NCBI RefSeq assembly: GCF_016625195.1
Contig: NZ_JACVUP010000016.1
Coordinates: 1 to 64,000 of the forward strand
Reading direction: 5' to 3'
Source of the DNA: Erwinia sp. S63
GTDB taxonomy: Bacteria > Pseudomonadota > Gammaproteobacteria > Enterobacterales > Enterobacteriaceae
DNA length: 64,000 nucleotides
Below the pieces are notes generated by a model, which worked only from the letters and a program-made list of their open reading frames with translations, ran no database searches and was not told the origin of the DNA. Numbering within the stretch: position 1 is the first letter of the stretch; every line of letters begins with the position of its first letter. Positions 34,864-43,790 of the stretch are shown here, in pieces. Both the position numbers and the translations under genes were made by a program.

Positions 34864-36318
34864 ATGACGAATGCCGCCAACGGTCTTGCCGCACTGGAAG
34901 CTCAGCTTCAGCAGGATCTGGAATTTCTGGAACTGCCCGCCAAATCCTGGGTACCGGAACGCACCTTTCAGAGTGCGCCGGTACGCGATGTGGTGGTGAT
35001 TGGTGCGGGCATGTGCGGTCTGGCGGCACTGGCCAAATTACAATTCACCGGCATCCGCAATGTGGTGGCTTATGACGCCGCACCCGCTGGGCTGGAAGGT
35101 CCGTGGATCACCTTTGCGCGCATGGAAACCCTGCGCTCACCGAAAACATTGCACGGCCCGGCACTGGGTCTCGCGCAACTGACCTTCCGCGCCTGGTTTA
35201 CGGCGCAGTGGGGCAAAGAGGCGTGGCAGGAGCTGGACAAAATCCCTAAAGCGCAGTGGATGGATTACCTGATTTGGTACCGCAAGGTGCTGAATTTGCC
35301 GGTGCACAACAACGTGCGCGTCACCAGCATTGCGCAGGCCGGGGATTTAATTGCGCTGGATTTGGACGGTGCCGAAACCGAGCGTGTTTATACGCGCCGG
35401 TTGGTGCTCGCCACCGGACGTTCTGGCCTCGGTGGCTTCGCCGTGCCGGATTTCCTGCAGGGCATTGATCGCCAGTTCTGGGCACACTCCGCTGATGACA
35501 TCGATTTCGCCGCCTTACAAGGCAAGCGCATTGCGGTGATTGGTGCAGGCGCCTCGTCGATGGATAACGCGGCTACTGCGCTGGAGCAGGGCGCGGGTGC
35601 AGTGGATCTGCTGATTCGTCGCAAAGAAATGCCACGCATCAACAAGATGACCGGCATTGGCAGCCAGGGCGTGGTGCACGGTATGCATCAACTGCCGGAC
35701 GCGTGGAAGTGGAAGTTTGTCGATTACACCGCCGCAACCCAAACCCCGCCGCCGCGCTCTTCAACCCTGCGCGTGTCCCGTCATGACAATGCACGCTTCT
35801 TCCTCGATTGCGGCATCAACGCCGTCAAACAGGAAGAACATGGCTTGCTGATTGAAACCACCCAGGGTGCACTGCGCTACGACTTCCTGATCGCTGCCAC
35901 CGGCTTTACCAACGATTTCCACGGTCGTCCGGAGTTTGCCGCTATCGCGCCGCATATTCGCAGCTGGTCTGACGGTCGCTATCAACCTGAGATGGGCAAT
36001 CCGCGCCACAGCTTGCTGGAAGCGCCGGATCTCGGCCCTTCATTCGAGTTCCGCGAACTGACGCCTGATGCCTGCCCGATGCTGGCACATATCCACTGCT
36101 TCAACGATGCCGCGATGCTGACGCACGGCAAAGTTTCCGGTGATATTCCAGCGGTGAGCGCCGGTGCCGATCGCCTGGTGCGCGGCATTACCGCCTCGCT
36201 ATTTGCCGAGGACGTCGAGCAGCACTACGCCAACTTACAAGCTTTTGACACCCCTGAACTGCAGGGCGATGAATGGGTGGATTCAACCCCGTTACTAAAA
36301 CAGGAGAACGCGTTGTGA
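34864..36318 (+). CDS. FAD/NAD(P)-binding monooxygenase-like protein
   Basis: 484 aa. Two Rossmann motifs: VVVIGAGMCGLAALAKLQ (FAD, residues about 43-60) and IAVIGAGASSMDNAATALEQ (NADPH, about 224-243), with LVLATGRSG and FLIAATGF between and after them, the layout of flavin monooxygenases. No strict FxGxxxHxxxW motif is seen, so it may act on an unusual substrate. First gene of a seven-gene rightward unit with two CMD-domain proteins and a polar amino-acid ABC transporter; this suggests oxidative use of an imported amino-acid-like or organosulfur compound. Confidence 0.85.
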   Translation: MTNAANGLAALEAQLQQDLEFLELPAKSWVPERTFQSAPVRDVVVIGAGMCGLAALAKLQFTGIRNVVAYDAAPAGLEGPWITFARMETLRSPKTLHGPALGLAQLTFRAWFTAQWGKEAWQELDKIPKAQWMDYLIWYRKVLNLPVHNNVRVTSIAQAGDLIALDLDGAETERVYTRRLVLATGRSGLGGFAVPDFLQGIDRQFWAHSADDIDFAALQGKRIAVIGAGASSMDNAATALEQGAGAVDLLIRRKEMPRINKMTGIGSQGVVHGMHQLPDAWKWKFVDYTAATQTPPPRSSTLRVSRHDNARFFLDCGINAVKQEEHGLLIETTQGALRYDFLIAATGFTNDFHGRPEFAAIAPHIRSWSDGRYQPEMGNPRHSLLEAPDLGPSFEFRELTPDACPMLAHIHCFNDAAMLTHGKVSGDIPAVSAGADRLVRGITASLFAEDVEQHYANLQAFDTPELQGDEWVDSTPLLKQENAL

Positions 36319-36797
36319 GCGACGCTATTGATCAAGCAGCCGGATTAACACCAGAAGAGGCGCTGTATCAGACGCGCCGCCTGCGTCCCGAATTTGTTGA
36401 GGGCGCGGAAGCGTGCCGTGTGTCAGTACTTACGCCAGAAGACGATCAGGGTTTACCTGCAGATCTGCGTCTGGCACTGGCGCAGCGTATGGCGGTGTTG
36501 AACTACGATGCGCCGCTGCAACGTGATTACCAGGCACAGCTGGCGGCGTTAAATCCCTCTGAAGCCCTGCTGGCGCTGGCCTCAGGTTGTGCCGTAGCGG
36601 AAGAGCCGTTGGCCACGATTGCGCGTCATGCCGATATGGTGACGCAGCAACCGATTCAGGCCACCGAGCAGCACATTCGTTTGCTGGAGCAGGCTGGTTT
36701 AACCAATCCCCAGATTGTCGCGCTCTCTGAGCTGATCGCCTTTGTTAACTTCCAGACGCGCGTCGCGGCTGGCTTACGTCTGATGAGGTCTGCATGA
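36315..36797 (+). CDS. CMD-domain protein (Avi_7170-like)
   Basis: 160 aa from GTG 36315, which overlaps the previous stop as GTGA and follows AGGAG. Helical carboxymuconolactone-decarboxylase-like fold by pattern: HADMVTQQPIQATEQHIRLLEQAGLTNPQIVALSELIAFVNFQTRVAAGLRLM. It has only one Cys near the middle (SGCAV) and no CxxC pair, unlike its neighbour. I recall a TIGRFAM family named after Avi_7170 that is always next to a peroxidase-like partner; the pairing here fits. Function unknown. Confidence 0.72.
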   Translation: MSDAIDQAAGLTPEEALYQTRRLRPEFVEGAEACRVSVLTPEDDQGLPADLRLALAQRMAVLNYDAPLQRDYQAQLAALNPSEALLALASGCAVAEEPLATIARHADMVTQQPIQATEQHIRLLEQAGLTNPQIVALSELIAFVNFQTRVAAGLRLMRSA

Positions 36798-37360
36798 TTC
36801 CGTCGGTTAATCTCAAGCCGCTGCACTGGCATCCGTATATCACGCCAGTAGATGTTGAACAGGCGACACCGGCGCAGCTCGATGCGATGAAAGTGACGCC
36901 GTCGAACAAGAAGATCTCTGAGTACGTGCGCACGCTGGTGCACGATCCTGAGAGCTACACCGCACGTACTGGGCTGTTCAACGCCATTATGTATGTCGAA
37001 GGTGGTCTCGATCGTGCGGATCGTGAGCTGGGCGCATTAGGTGCTTCGATCGTCAATGGCTGCCGCTACTGTGCGGTGGTGCACGCGCGCCGTCATGCGC
37101 AGCTGGCCGACAGTGACGCCGTGGTCAGTGCCATCTATTTTGATAGAGCGGATGTGTTAGGTGAACGCGATGCGGCGATCTATCACTTCGCCCGCCGTTT
37201 GTCGGTCACGCCGTCTGAAGCCACGCCGGAAGATGTCGCTGCACTGCGCGCCGTCGGCATGAACGATCAGGAGATTATCGACCTGATCCACGCCATCGCC
37301 ATCTTTGGCTGGGCCAACCGTCTGATGCATGTGCTCGGCCATGCTGACCTGAACAAATAA
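36794..37360 (+). CDS. AhpD-like alkylhydroperoxidase domain protein (Avi_7169-like)
   Basis: 188 aa. The AhpD active-site block NGCRYCAVVHARRHAQ (CxxC with following His) is intact near residues 89-104, preceded by RELGALGASIV and followed by FARRLSVTPSEATPEDVAALRAVG and a helical end. It should have thiol peroxidase-like or redox activity. Overlaps the CMD gene by four bases. Expected to cope with peroxide from, or take part in, the flavin reaction upstream. Confidence 0.85.
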   Translation: MIPSVNLKPLHWHPYITPVDVEQATPAQLDAMKVTPSNKKISEYVRTLVHDPESYTARTGLFNAIMYVEGGLDRADRELGALGASIVNGCRYCAVVHARRHAQLADSDAVVSAIYFDRADVLGERDAAIYHFARRLSVTPSEATPEDVAALRAVGMNDQEIIDLIHAIAIFGWANRLMHVLGHADLNK

Positions 37361-37372
37361 GGGCTGCACCGG

Positions 37373-38110
37373 ATGTTAGAACTCAACAATATTACACTCG
37401 CTTACGGCAGCAATCCGATCCTCAAAGGGGTTGATCTGTCGGTAAAACGCGGCGATGTGGTGTCGATCATCGGGCCAAGCGGCACCGGTAAAACCACGCT
37501 GCTGCGCTGCATTAACTATCTGGCTAAGCCATCAGCCGGGACCATTCAGCTGGATCAGATCCGCATGGATTACCAGTCACCGGATAAAGCGGCGATCCAG
37601 GCGATCCGTCTGCGCACCGCCATGGTGTTCCAGCAGTTTAACGTGTTCAAAAACATGACGGTGCTGGAAAACGTGATGGATCCGCTGATTGTGATCCAGC
37701 GTAAAACTAAACAGCAAGCGCGCGATATCGCCGTGCAGGAGCTGGAGCGCGTGGGCCTGGGGGCCAAGCTCGATCACTATCCGTCGCAGCTGTCTGGCGG
37801 CCAGTTACAGCGTACCGGTATCGCCCGTGCTTTGGCGGTGCGTCCGGATGTGATGCTGTTTGATGAACCGACCTCATCGCTCGATCCTGAGCTGGTGGGT
37901 GAAGTGCTGAAAGTGATTAAAGACGTGGCGTCATCCGGCATTACCTCGCTGTTGGTGACGCATGAGATGCAGTTCGCGAAAAGCATTTCGAATCGCATCG
38001 TGTTTATGGATCAGGGTGTCGTGGCCGCGCAGGGCAGTCCGGCAGAGATGTTTGATAACCCAACCCTGCCGCGCCTTGCCCAGTTCCTCAGTTCAGAACG
38101 AGCATTCTAA
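37373..38110 (+). CDS. Polar amino-acid ABC transporter, ATP-binding protein
   Basis: 245 aa, GlnQ/TcyN-like. Walker A GPSGTGKTT (33-41), Q-loop FQQFNVF, signature LSGGQLQR, Walker B VMLFDEPTSSLDPE and switch His in THEMQFA are all present. It powers import by the two permeases encoded after the binding protein. Twelve bases after the AhpD-like gene, so co-transcribed. Confidence 0.94.
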   Translation: MLELNNITLAYGSNPILKGVDLSVKRGDVVSIIGPSGTGKTTLLRCINYLAKPSAGTIQLDQIRMDYQSPDKAAIQAIRLRTAMVFQQFNVFKNMTVLENVMDPLIVIQRKTKQQARDIAVQELERVGLGAKLDHYPSQLSGGQLQRTGIARALAVRPDVMLFDEPTSSLDPELVGEVLKVIKDVASSGITSLLVTHEMQFAKSISNRIVFMDQGVVAAQGSPAEMFDNPTLPRLAQFLSSERAF

Positions 38111-38130
38111 TAATTAAAGGAATCAAATAC

Positions 38131-38946
38131 ATGCCTGCAATCAAAACCACATTACGTCGCCTGGCCGCGCCTGGCATCATCGCCCTGGCCCTGATCAGCG
38201 GTAACAGCTTTGCTGACGCGGTACGCACCATCAAAATCGCCACCGCTGCGGAATCCAAACCGCTGTCATGGGGCGCAATCGGTCACGAGCCAGAGGGTTA
38301 CGAGCCGGACGTGCTGAAAGCCATCAACGCCAAACTGCCACAGTACAAATTCGTGATGGAAGGCGCCGCGGACATCGCGCAGGAAACTGGCCTGGTGACC
38401 GGCAAATACGACATGGCGACCGGCGGTTACTACAAAGCGCCAGCGCGCAGCAAACAGTTCCTGATCCCGGATGCGCCAATCGGTGCCAGCCTGATGAAGA
38501 TCTACAGCCGCAGCGATAGCAATATCAACGGCATGAAGGATCTGGTCGGCAAGAACATCGTGCCAGTAACCGCAGGCGGTGGCGTATATAAGTTCGTCAC
38601 CCAGTGGCAGCAGGACAATCCGAACGACAAAATCACCATCAAAGCGTCCAGCGCCGGTGTGCCTTACCCGGATCGCCTGAAAGAAGTGCAGAACGGTAAA
38701 TACGATGCGCTGATCCTGCCTTCAAACCTCGGTGAGCAGACGGTGATCGACAACCAGAAGCTGGCGATCAAAGCCAGTGAGCCGGTGGTGATCAACAACA
38801 CCTATGTGTTGATCCACCGTTCTACCGAAAACCAGGCCCTGAACGATGACGTGAACAAAGCGCTGAAAGAACTGAAAGACGACGGCACGCTGGATAAGCT
38901 GGCGCAGAAGTGGTTCGGCGAAGAAGTCACTAAGTACATGAAGTAA
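38131..38946 (+). CDS. Polar amino-acid ABC transporter, periplasmic binding protein
   Basis: 271 aa with a signal peptide cleaved near SFA-DA (residues 27-28). Family 3 binding fold: IKIATAAESKPLSWGAIGHEPEGYEPDVLKAI, then a hinge near GVYKFVTQWQQ and C-terminal DDGTLDKLAQKWFGEE. The usual arginine that grips the ligand carboxylate is likely in KAPARSKQFL. Ligand not identified; amino acid or sulfur amino acid derivative is likely. Confidence 0.92.
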   Translation: MPAIKTTLRRLAAPGIIALALISGNSFADAVRTIKIATAAESKPLSWGAIGHEPEGYEPDVLKAINAKLPQYKFVMEGAADIAQETGLVTGKYDMATGGYYKAPARSKQFLIPDAPIGASLMKIYSRSDSNINGMKDLVGKNIVPVTAGGGVYKFVTQWQQDNPNDKITIKASSAGVPYPDRLKEVQNGKYDALILPSNLGEQTVIDNQKLAIKASEPVVINNTYVLIHRSTENQALNDDVNKALKELKDDGTLDKLAQKWFGEEVTKYMK

Positions 38947-39010
38947 TAGATTCACTGCGCCCGGTGCTGAGCCGGGCGCATGCTGTCCTTTTTAGCAGGA
39001 GTGTTTCACC

Positions 39011-39715
39011 GTGAATCTATCCTCCATGATTCCAGAACTGCTGTCGGCGCTGCCACTGACGCTCGGCATCATGTTTGTGGCGATGATTGTCGGGTTCTTT
39101 CTGGCGCTGATCGCAACGTTTTTCCGTGTGCGCCGTATTCCCGTGATCAGCCAGCTGGCCGATCTCTACGTTTCCTATGCGCGCAGCGTGCCTGTAGTGC
39201 TGCAGCTGTTTGTAGCCTTCTACGGTATGCCGCTGATCACCGATAATTTCGGCTTTGGTGACTTCTTTACCGCCAATGTGGCGGCGATGATCGGCCTGAG
39301 CCTGTATCACGGCGGTTATCTGTCGGAAGTGATGCGCCCGGCATACCTTGCGGTGGAACGGGGTCAGCACGATGCCACCGACAGCCTTGGCTATAGCTTC
39401 CGCCAGAAAATGCTGCGGGTGATTGGTCCGCAAGCGGTGCACTTTGCGCTGCCGGGTTACGGCAATGCGATTATCTATCTGATTCACAACGTGGCGCTGG
39501 TGATGTACATCGGTGCGGCAGATGTGATGGCGACCGCGCACCTGATCATGGAACGCGATTACAACCAGTATCAGTTCGGCACCTATCTGGTGTTGGCCGT
39601 GCTCTATTCACTGCTGTGCGGTGTGGCGTGGCTGGTTATCCGCTTCTTTGAACAACGTCATGCGAAGTACAGCTCTAAGTCTGCACCGCGCGTGAAGTTC
39701 ACCACCAGCGTCTGA
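39011..39715 (+). CDS. Polar amino-acid ABC transporter, permease
   Basis: 234 aa from GTG 39011 with AGGAG upstream. Five hydrophobic segments and the EAA loop (SEVMRPAYLAVERGQHDATDSLGYSFRQKMLRVIGPQAV), the contact site with the ATPase. HisM/GlnP family. Pairs with the next gene to form the heterodimeric channel. Confidence 0.92.
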   Translation: MNLSSMIPELLSALPLTLGIMFVAMIVGFFLALIATFFRVRRIPVISQLADLYVSYARSVPVVLQLFVAFYGMPLITDNFGFGDFFTANVAAMIGLSLYHGGYLSEVMRPAYLAVERGQHDATDSLGYSFRQKMLRVIGPQAVHFALPGYGNAIIYLIHNVALVMYIGAADVMATAHLIMERDYNQYQFGTYLVLAVLYSLLCGVAWLVIRFFEQRHAKYSSKSAPRVKFTTSV

Positions 39716-39732
39716 GTCGGGGGAGACAAACC

Positions 39733-40425
39733 ATGTTTGATGCTGAGGTTTTGCTGCCGGATTTCTGGAGCATTCTCGACGCTGTGCCAGTGACGCTGCT
39801 GATGGCGGTCACGGTGTTTATCTGTTCGACGCTGTTGGGCGGGTTGTTTGCCTTTATCGAACATCGCCGCATTCCAGTGCTGCGCCAGCTGGTGATCACC
39901 TACAAAATCGCCTTCAAAGGCGTGCCGATGGTGGTGGTGATTTTCCTCGCCTATTACGGCTTGCCACCGGCGCTGCACTTTGTTGCCACGCTGTTTGGCG
40001 TAGAGGTCAATGCTCACTCATTGCCGAACTGGGTGATCATCATTGTGGCGTTGACAGCCTGTGTGGCGGCGTTCCAGGCCGAGGTGTGGAAAGGCGCGCT
40101 GAACTCGTTCGACACCGGACAATCGGATGCGGCTTTGTCGTTGGGCTACAGCGGTGGACAGCTGTTCCGTCGGGTGATGTTCCCGCAGATTATCGTGGCG
40201 GCGATCCCCGATCTGGCGAATGCGTTTATGGTGATCATGAAAGCCCTGTCGCTGGCGTTTGCGATTGAAGTGGTGGATATCTTTGCTCAAGCGCAGCTGA
40301 CGGCGGCGCTGAACTTCTACTATCTCGAAGCCTTCCTGATTGCAGTGGTGTTCTACATGGTGATTGCCTATGTGGTCACCAAGATCGCCGACAAGATTGA
40401 GGCAGCGCTGCGCGTGCGCACCTAA
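39733..40425 (+). CDS. Polar amino-acid ABC transporter, permease
   Basis: 230 aa. Five hydrophobic segments; EAA loop in AEVWKGALNSFDTGQSDAALSLGYSGGQLFRRVMFPQII. Together with the previous gene it makes the membrane channel. Last gene of the unit; a strong terminator follows 20 bases later. Confidence 0.92.
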   Translation: MFDAEVLLPDFWSILDAVPVTLLMAVTVFICSTLLGGLFAFIEHRRIPVLRQLVITYKIAFKGVPMVVVIFLAYYGLPPALHFVATLFGVEVNAHSLPNWVIIIVALTACVAAFQAEVWKGALNSFDTGQSDAALSLGYSGGQLFRRVMFPQIIVAAIPDLANAFMVIMKALSLAFAIEVVDIFAQAQLTAALNFYYLEAFLIAVVFYMVIAYVVTKIADKIEAALRVRT

Positions 40426-40445
40426 AAATTGATAAGTTGTGATGA

Positions 40446-40478
40446 AACGGCAGCCCATGTGGCTGCCGTTTTTTTTTG
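40446..40478 (+). terminator. Strong intrinsic terminator of the ABC unit
   Basis: AACGGCAGCC (40446-40455) and GGCTGCCGTT (40461-40470), loop CATGT, followed by a run of about nine Ts. A classic rho-independent terminator. Confidence 0.93.
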
Positions 40479-40485
40479 CTAATTT

Positions 40486-40550
40486 GCGCGATAAATCGCG
40501 CCGCTACAGGACCTGCAATGGTTGGGTAGAAGCGCAATTCATTGCGCTTC
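40486..40550. repeat. Two extragenic palindromes
   Basis: GCGCGAT-AA-ATCGCGC at 40486-40501 and GAAGCGCAA-TTCA-TTGCGCTTC at 40529-40550. Neither is followed by a T-run. They sit between the terminator and the HxlR operator and look like the dispersed extragenic palindromes common in this group. Confidence 0.55.
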
Positions 40551-40567
40551 ACCATGAACACTCATTG

Positions 40568-40600
40568 CTATCATTATGCAAGTCACTTGCAAAATGATAG
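40568..40600. promoter_or_regulatory. Near-perfect 33-base palindrome, candidate HxlR operator
   Basis: Left arm CTATCATTATGCAAGT (40568-40583), centre C, right arm ACTTGCAAAATGATAG (40585-40600): one mismatch in sixteen pairs. It lies 48 bases before the start of the HxlR-family gene that heads the efflux operon, so it is the likely autoregulatory site. Confidence 0.72.
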
Positions 40601-40647
40601 TCACTCTGCAACAGTATGCCGCATAAGATCCTCTGCGGAATACCACC

Positions 40648-41190
40648 ATGAAAAACGAACCGCTTTATCAAATGGCCTGCCCGATTGCGCGCAGCCTTGG
40701 CCGTGTCGGCGATGGCTGGAGCATGCTGATCATGCGCGATGCTCTGGCCGGTTTTACCCGTTTTGACGAATTCCAGAAAAACAGCGGCGTGGCGCCGAAC
40801 ATCTTGTCGCGCCGCCTGAAAGAGCTGGTGGAAGATGGTTTGCTGGAAAAGGTGTGTTACAGCACCACGCCGATGCGTTTCGAATATCACCTTACGCCCG
40901 CCGGACGTGATTTGCGTGGCGTCATCCTGGCGCTGGCCGAGTGGGGCAGCACCCACTTCTCGCCGGAAGGCCGTCAGATGCAGCTTGTCGAAACCGCCAC
41001 TCAGCGTCCGGTGAAACCGCAACTGGTCGATAGCGAAAACGGTCAACCGCTTACCAGCGATAAATACCAAATGGTGCCCGGCCCGGCAGCAGCACCGGTC
41101 ATGCACTATCGCCACGAGTATCTGCAGAAAAAACGCGCGGGTGACAGCACGCTGAAATTCTCTCCGCCTGTTACAGAGAAACAGCCATGA
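40648..41190 (+). CDS. HxlR-family regulator of the efflux operon
   Basis: 180 aa, longer than the usual 110-130 because of a C-terminal extension (about 115-180) after the winged helix. HxlR core: CPIARSLGRVGDGWSMLIMRDALAGFTRFDEFQKNSGVAPNILSRRLKELVEDGLLEK. It starts an operon with EmrA/EmrB-like genes and a KAS-II gene; stop and next start overlap as ATGA. Likely a repressor released by the drug or by electrophiles. Confidence 0.9.
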   Translation: MKNEPLYQMACPIARSLGRVGDGWSMLIMRDALAGFTRFDEFQKNSGVAPNILSRRLKELVEDGLLEKVCYSTTPMRFEYHLTPAGRDLRGVILALAEWGSTHFSPEGRQMQLVETATQRPVKPQLVDSENGQPLTSDKYQMVPGPAAAPVMHYRHEYLQKKRAGDSTLKFSPPVTEKQP

Positions 41191-42227
41191 CCCGCACGCG
41201 TAAAAAATCCGCTCTGCTGCTGGCAGTGGCAATCGGCGGTTTCGCGGCGGCAGGTTATGGCTACTATTGGTGGCACACCGCGCGCTTTATGCCTTCCACC
41301 GACGATGCGTATGTTGGCGCAGATATCAGTGCCATCTCCGCCAAAGTGTCCGGCTATATCCACACGCTGGCGGTACAGGACAACGCACAGGTGAAAAAAG
41401 GCGATCTGCTGGTGCAGTTGGATAACCGTGATTACCTGGCGGCAGTGGATCAGGCGGCGGGAGAAGTGGCGGCACAGCAGGCTGCGTTAAGTGATATCGC
41501 CGCCACGCGTCAGTTGCAGCTCGCCACCATCGCCGGCACGCACGCCTCTCTGTTGGCGGCACAGGCGGTGACGCTAAAAACCACCTCCGATCAGCGCCGT
41601 TACAGTGCGCTGGCCAGCAGCTCAGCGGTCTCACAGCAGATCCGCGATCATGCCCAAGCCGATTACCATCAGGCAATGGCCGAAGAGAGTAAAACCCGCG
41701 CCGATAAAACCGTTGCCGAGCGTCAGTTACAGGTGCTGGATGCCCGTGAGCAGCAGGCCAAAGCGGCGTTAACCCAGGCTCAGGCCGGTCTGGCGATGGC
41801 AAAGCTCAATCTTGAGTACACCGAAATCCGCGCCCCCTTTGATGGTGTGGTCGGCAACCGTCGCGCCTGGTCAGGTTCTTATGTCAGCAGCGGCACGCAG
41901 CTACTGTCGCTGGTGCCGGCGCAAGGGCTGTGGATCGATGCCAACTTCAAAGAGAGCCAGCTGGCCAATATGAAGCCGGGGCAGGTGGCTCGCATCGTCG
42001 CGGACGTGTTACCCGGTCGCACCTTTAATGGCCACGTTGGCAGCCTGTCGCCAGCCACCGGTTCACGCTTCAGCATTCTTCCGGCAGAAAACGCCACTGG
42101 CAACTTCACCAAAATCGTCCAGCGTGTGCCGGTGCGTATTGTGCTGGACGGCGATGCGGCGGTGCTGGGTCTGTTACGCCCTGGTCTTTCCGTGACGGTG
42201 ACGGTGGATGAGAGAAGCGCGCGATGA
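41187..42227 (+). CDS. HlyD/EmrA-like membrane fusion protein
   Basis: 346 aa. One N-terminal membrane helix, then DDAYVGADISAISAKVSGYIHTLAVQDNAQVKKGDLLVQLD (lipoyl half-motif), a long coiled coil (about 85-185) and AKLNLEYTEIRAPFDGVVGNRRAW, then a beta-barrel. It bridges the MFS pump to an outer membrane channel. Overlaps the MFS gene by four bases. Confidence 0.92.
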   Translation: MTRTRKKSALLLAVAIGGFAAAGYGYYWWHTARFMPSTDDAYVGADISAISAKVSGYIHTLAVQDNAQVKKGDLLVQLDNRDYLAAVDQAAGEVAAQQAALSDIAATRQLQLATIAGTHASLLAAQAVTLKTTSDQRRYSALASSSAVSQQIRDHAQADYHQAMAEESKTRADKTVAERQLQVLDAREQQAKAALTQAQAGLAMAKLNLEYTEIRAPFDGVVGNRRAWSGSYVSSGTQLLSLVPAQGLWIDANFKESQLANMKPGQVARIVADVLPGRTFNGHVGSLSPATGSRFSILPAENATGNFTKIVQRVPVRIVLDGDAAVLGLLRPGLSVTVTVDERSAR

Positions 42228-43780
42228 GCAGCGTGGCCGCACCGCTGATGGCACCGGCGGAGATGCCTGTCAGCAAGAAGGTGTTCGCCTTTGCCACCCT
42301 GTGCATCGGCATGTTTATCGCCTTGCTGGATATCCAGATTGTCTCCGCCTCATTGCGGGATATCGGCGGTGGTTTATCGGCGGGTGACGACGAAACCGTG
42401 TGGGTACAAACCAGCTATCTGATCGCGGAAATCATCATTATCCCGCTTTCCGGCTGGCTGGCGAGCGTGATGTCCACACGCTGGCTGTTTGCCGTCTCCG
42501 CCTGCGGCTTCACGGTAATGAGCTTGCTGTGCGCCTGGGCGTGGAATATTCAGAGCATGATCGCCTTTCGCGCCTTGCAGGGATTGGCGGGCGGCTCGAT
42601 GATTCCGCTGGTGTTCACTACCGCCTTTGCCTTTTTCCAGGGTAAGCAGCGGGTAATTGCCGCCGCCACCGTGGGGGCGCTAGCTTCATTAGCGCCGACG
42701 CTAGGGCCCACGGTCGGCGGTTGGATTACCGATAACTTCAGCTGGCACTGGCTGTTTTACATCAACATCATTCCCGGTATTTACATCGCCATCGCGGTGC
42801 CGCTGTTGGTCAGGATCGATTCGCCGAATCCCGAGTTACTGCGCGGTGCGGATTACTTCAGCATTGTTTTGCTGGCGCTATCATTGGGCTGTCTGGAGTA
42901 CACCCTGGAAGAGGGGCCGCGCTGGGGTTGGTTTGACGATAGCACCATCACCACCACGGGCTGGATCGCATTGCTGTGTGGCGTGCTGTTTATCTTCCGC
43001 ACGTTAAACCACGCGAAGCCGATCATGGATCTGCGGGCGTTAAAAGATCCGGGCTTTAGCCTCGGCTGTTATTTCTCGTTTATGGCGGGTGTGGGGATCT
43101 TCGCCACCATCTATCTCACGCCGCTGTTTCTCAGCCAGGTGCGCGGCTTTAGTGCGCTGGAGATTGGGTTGGCGATCTTCTCCACCGGCATTTTTCAGAT
43201 CCTGTCGATCCCGTTTTATGCCTGGCTGGCGAATCGCGTTGATCTGCGCATTTTGCTGGCGTTTGGCCTGATGAGTTTTGGTGTATCGATGTTTTTCTTT
43301 GTGCCGATTACTCATGACTGGGGCGCAAAAGAGCTGCTGTTCCCGCAGGCGTTCCGCGGCATGGCGCAGCAGTTTGCGGTGGCGCCCACCGTGACGCTGA
43401 CGCTCGGCAGCTTGCCACCCGCGCGACTAAAATTAGCCTCAGGACTGTTTAATCTGATGCGTAATCTCGGTGGTGCCATCGGCATTGCGCTGTGCGGCAC
43501 CGTGCTGAATGACCGCACCAATTTGCACTTCAGCCGCCTGGCCGATCACCTCAACAGCGCCAGTTTGTCACTCGGCGACTATCTGCAATCGCGCACCGCA
43601 GCCCTGATTTTCAATGGATTAAGCCCGGATGCGGCGCACACAGCGGCGCTGCAATCGCTGGCTTCACTCACCCTGCGCGAGGCGCGCACGCAGGCTTTTT
43701 CGGACGCATTCTGGCTGATCATGGTCGGATTTTGTATCGCTGCGCTGCTGGTTCCTTTGATGAAAAAGCCCGCGGCTTAA
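42224..43780 (+). CDS. MFS exporter, DHA2 family (EmrB-like)
   Basis: 518 aa, 14 hydrophobic segments. Motif D1-type start (ALLDIQIVSASLRDIGGGLSAGDDETVWVQTSYLIAEIIIIPLSGWL), motif C region LAPTLGPTVGGWI. With the HlyD-like protein it forms a tripartite efflux pump with a TolC-type partner encoded elsewhere. Eleven bases before the KAS gene. Confidence 0.92.
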   Translation: MSSVAAPLMAPAEMPVSKKVFAFATLCIGMFIALLDIQIVSASLRDIGGGLSAGDDETVWVQTSYLIAEIIIIPLSGWLASVMSTRWLFAVSACGFTVMSLLCAWAWNIQSMIAFRALQGLAGGSMIPLVFTTAFAFFQGKQRVIAAATVGALASLAPTLGPTVGGWITDNFSWHWLFYINIIPGIYIAIAVPLLVRIDSPNPELLRGADYFSIVLLALSLGCLEYTLEEGPRWGWFDDSTITTTGWIALLCGVLFIFRTLNHAKPIMDLRALKDPGFSLGCYFSFMAGVGIFATIYLTPLFLSQVRGFSALEIGLAIFSTGIFQILSIPFYAWLANRVDLRILLAFGLMSFGVSMFFFVPITHDWGAKELLFPQAFRGMAQQFAVAPTVTLTLGSLPPARLKLASGLFNLMRNLGGAIGIALCGTVLNDRTNLHFSRLADHLNSASLSLGDYLQSRTAALIFNGLSPDAAHTAALQSLASLTLREARTQAFSDAFWLIMVGFCIAALLVPLMKKPAA

Positions 43781-43790
43781 GGAGTTATCG

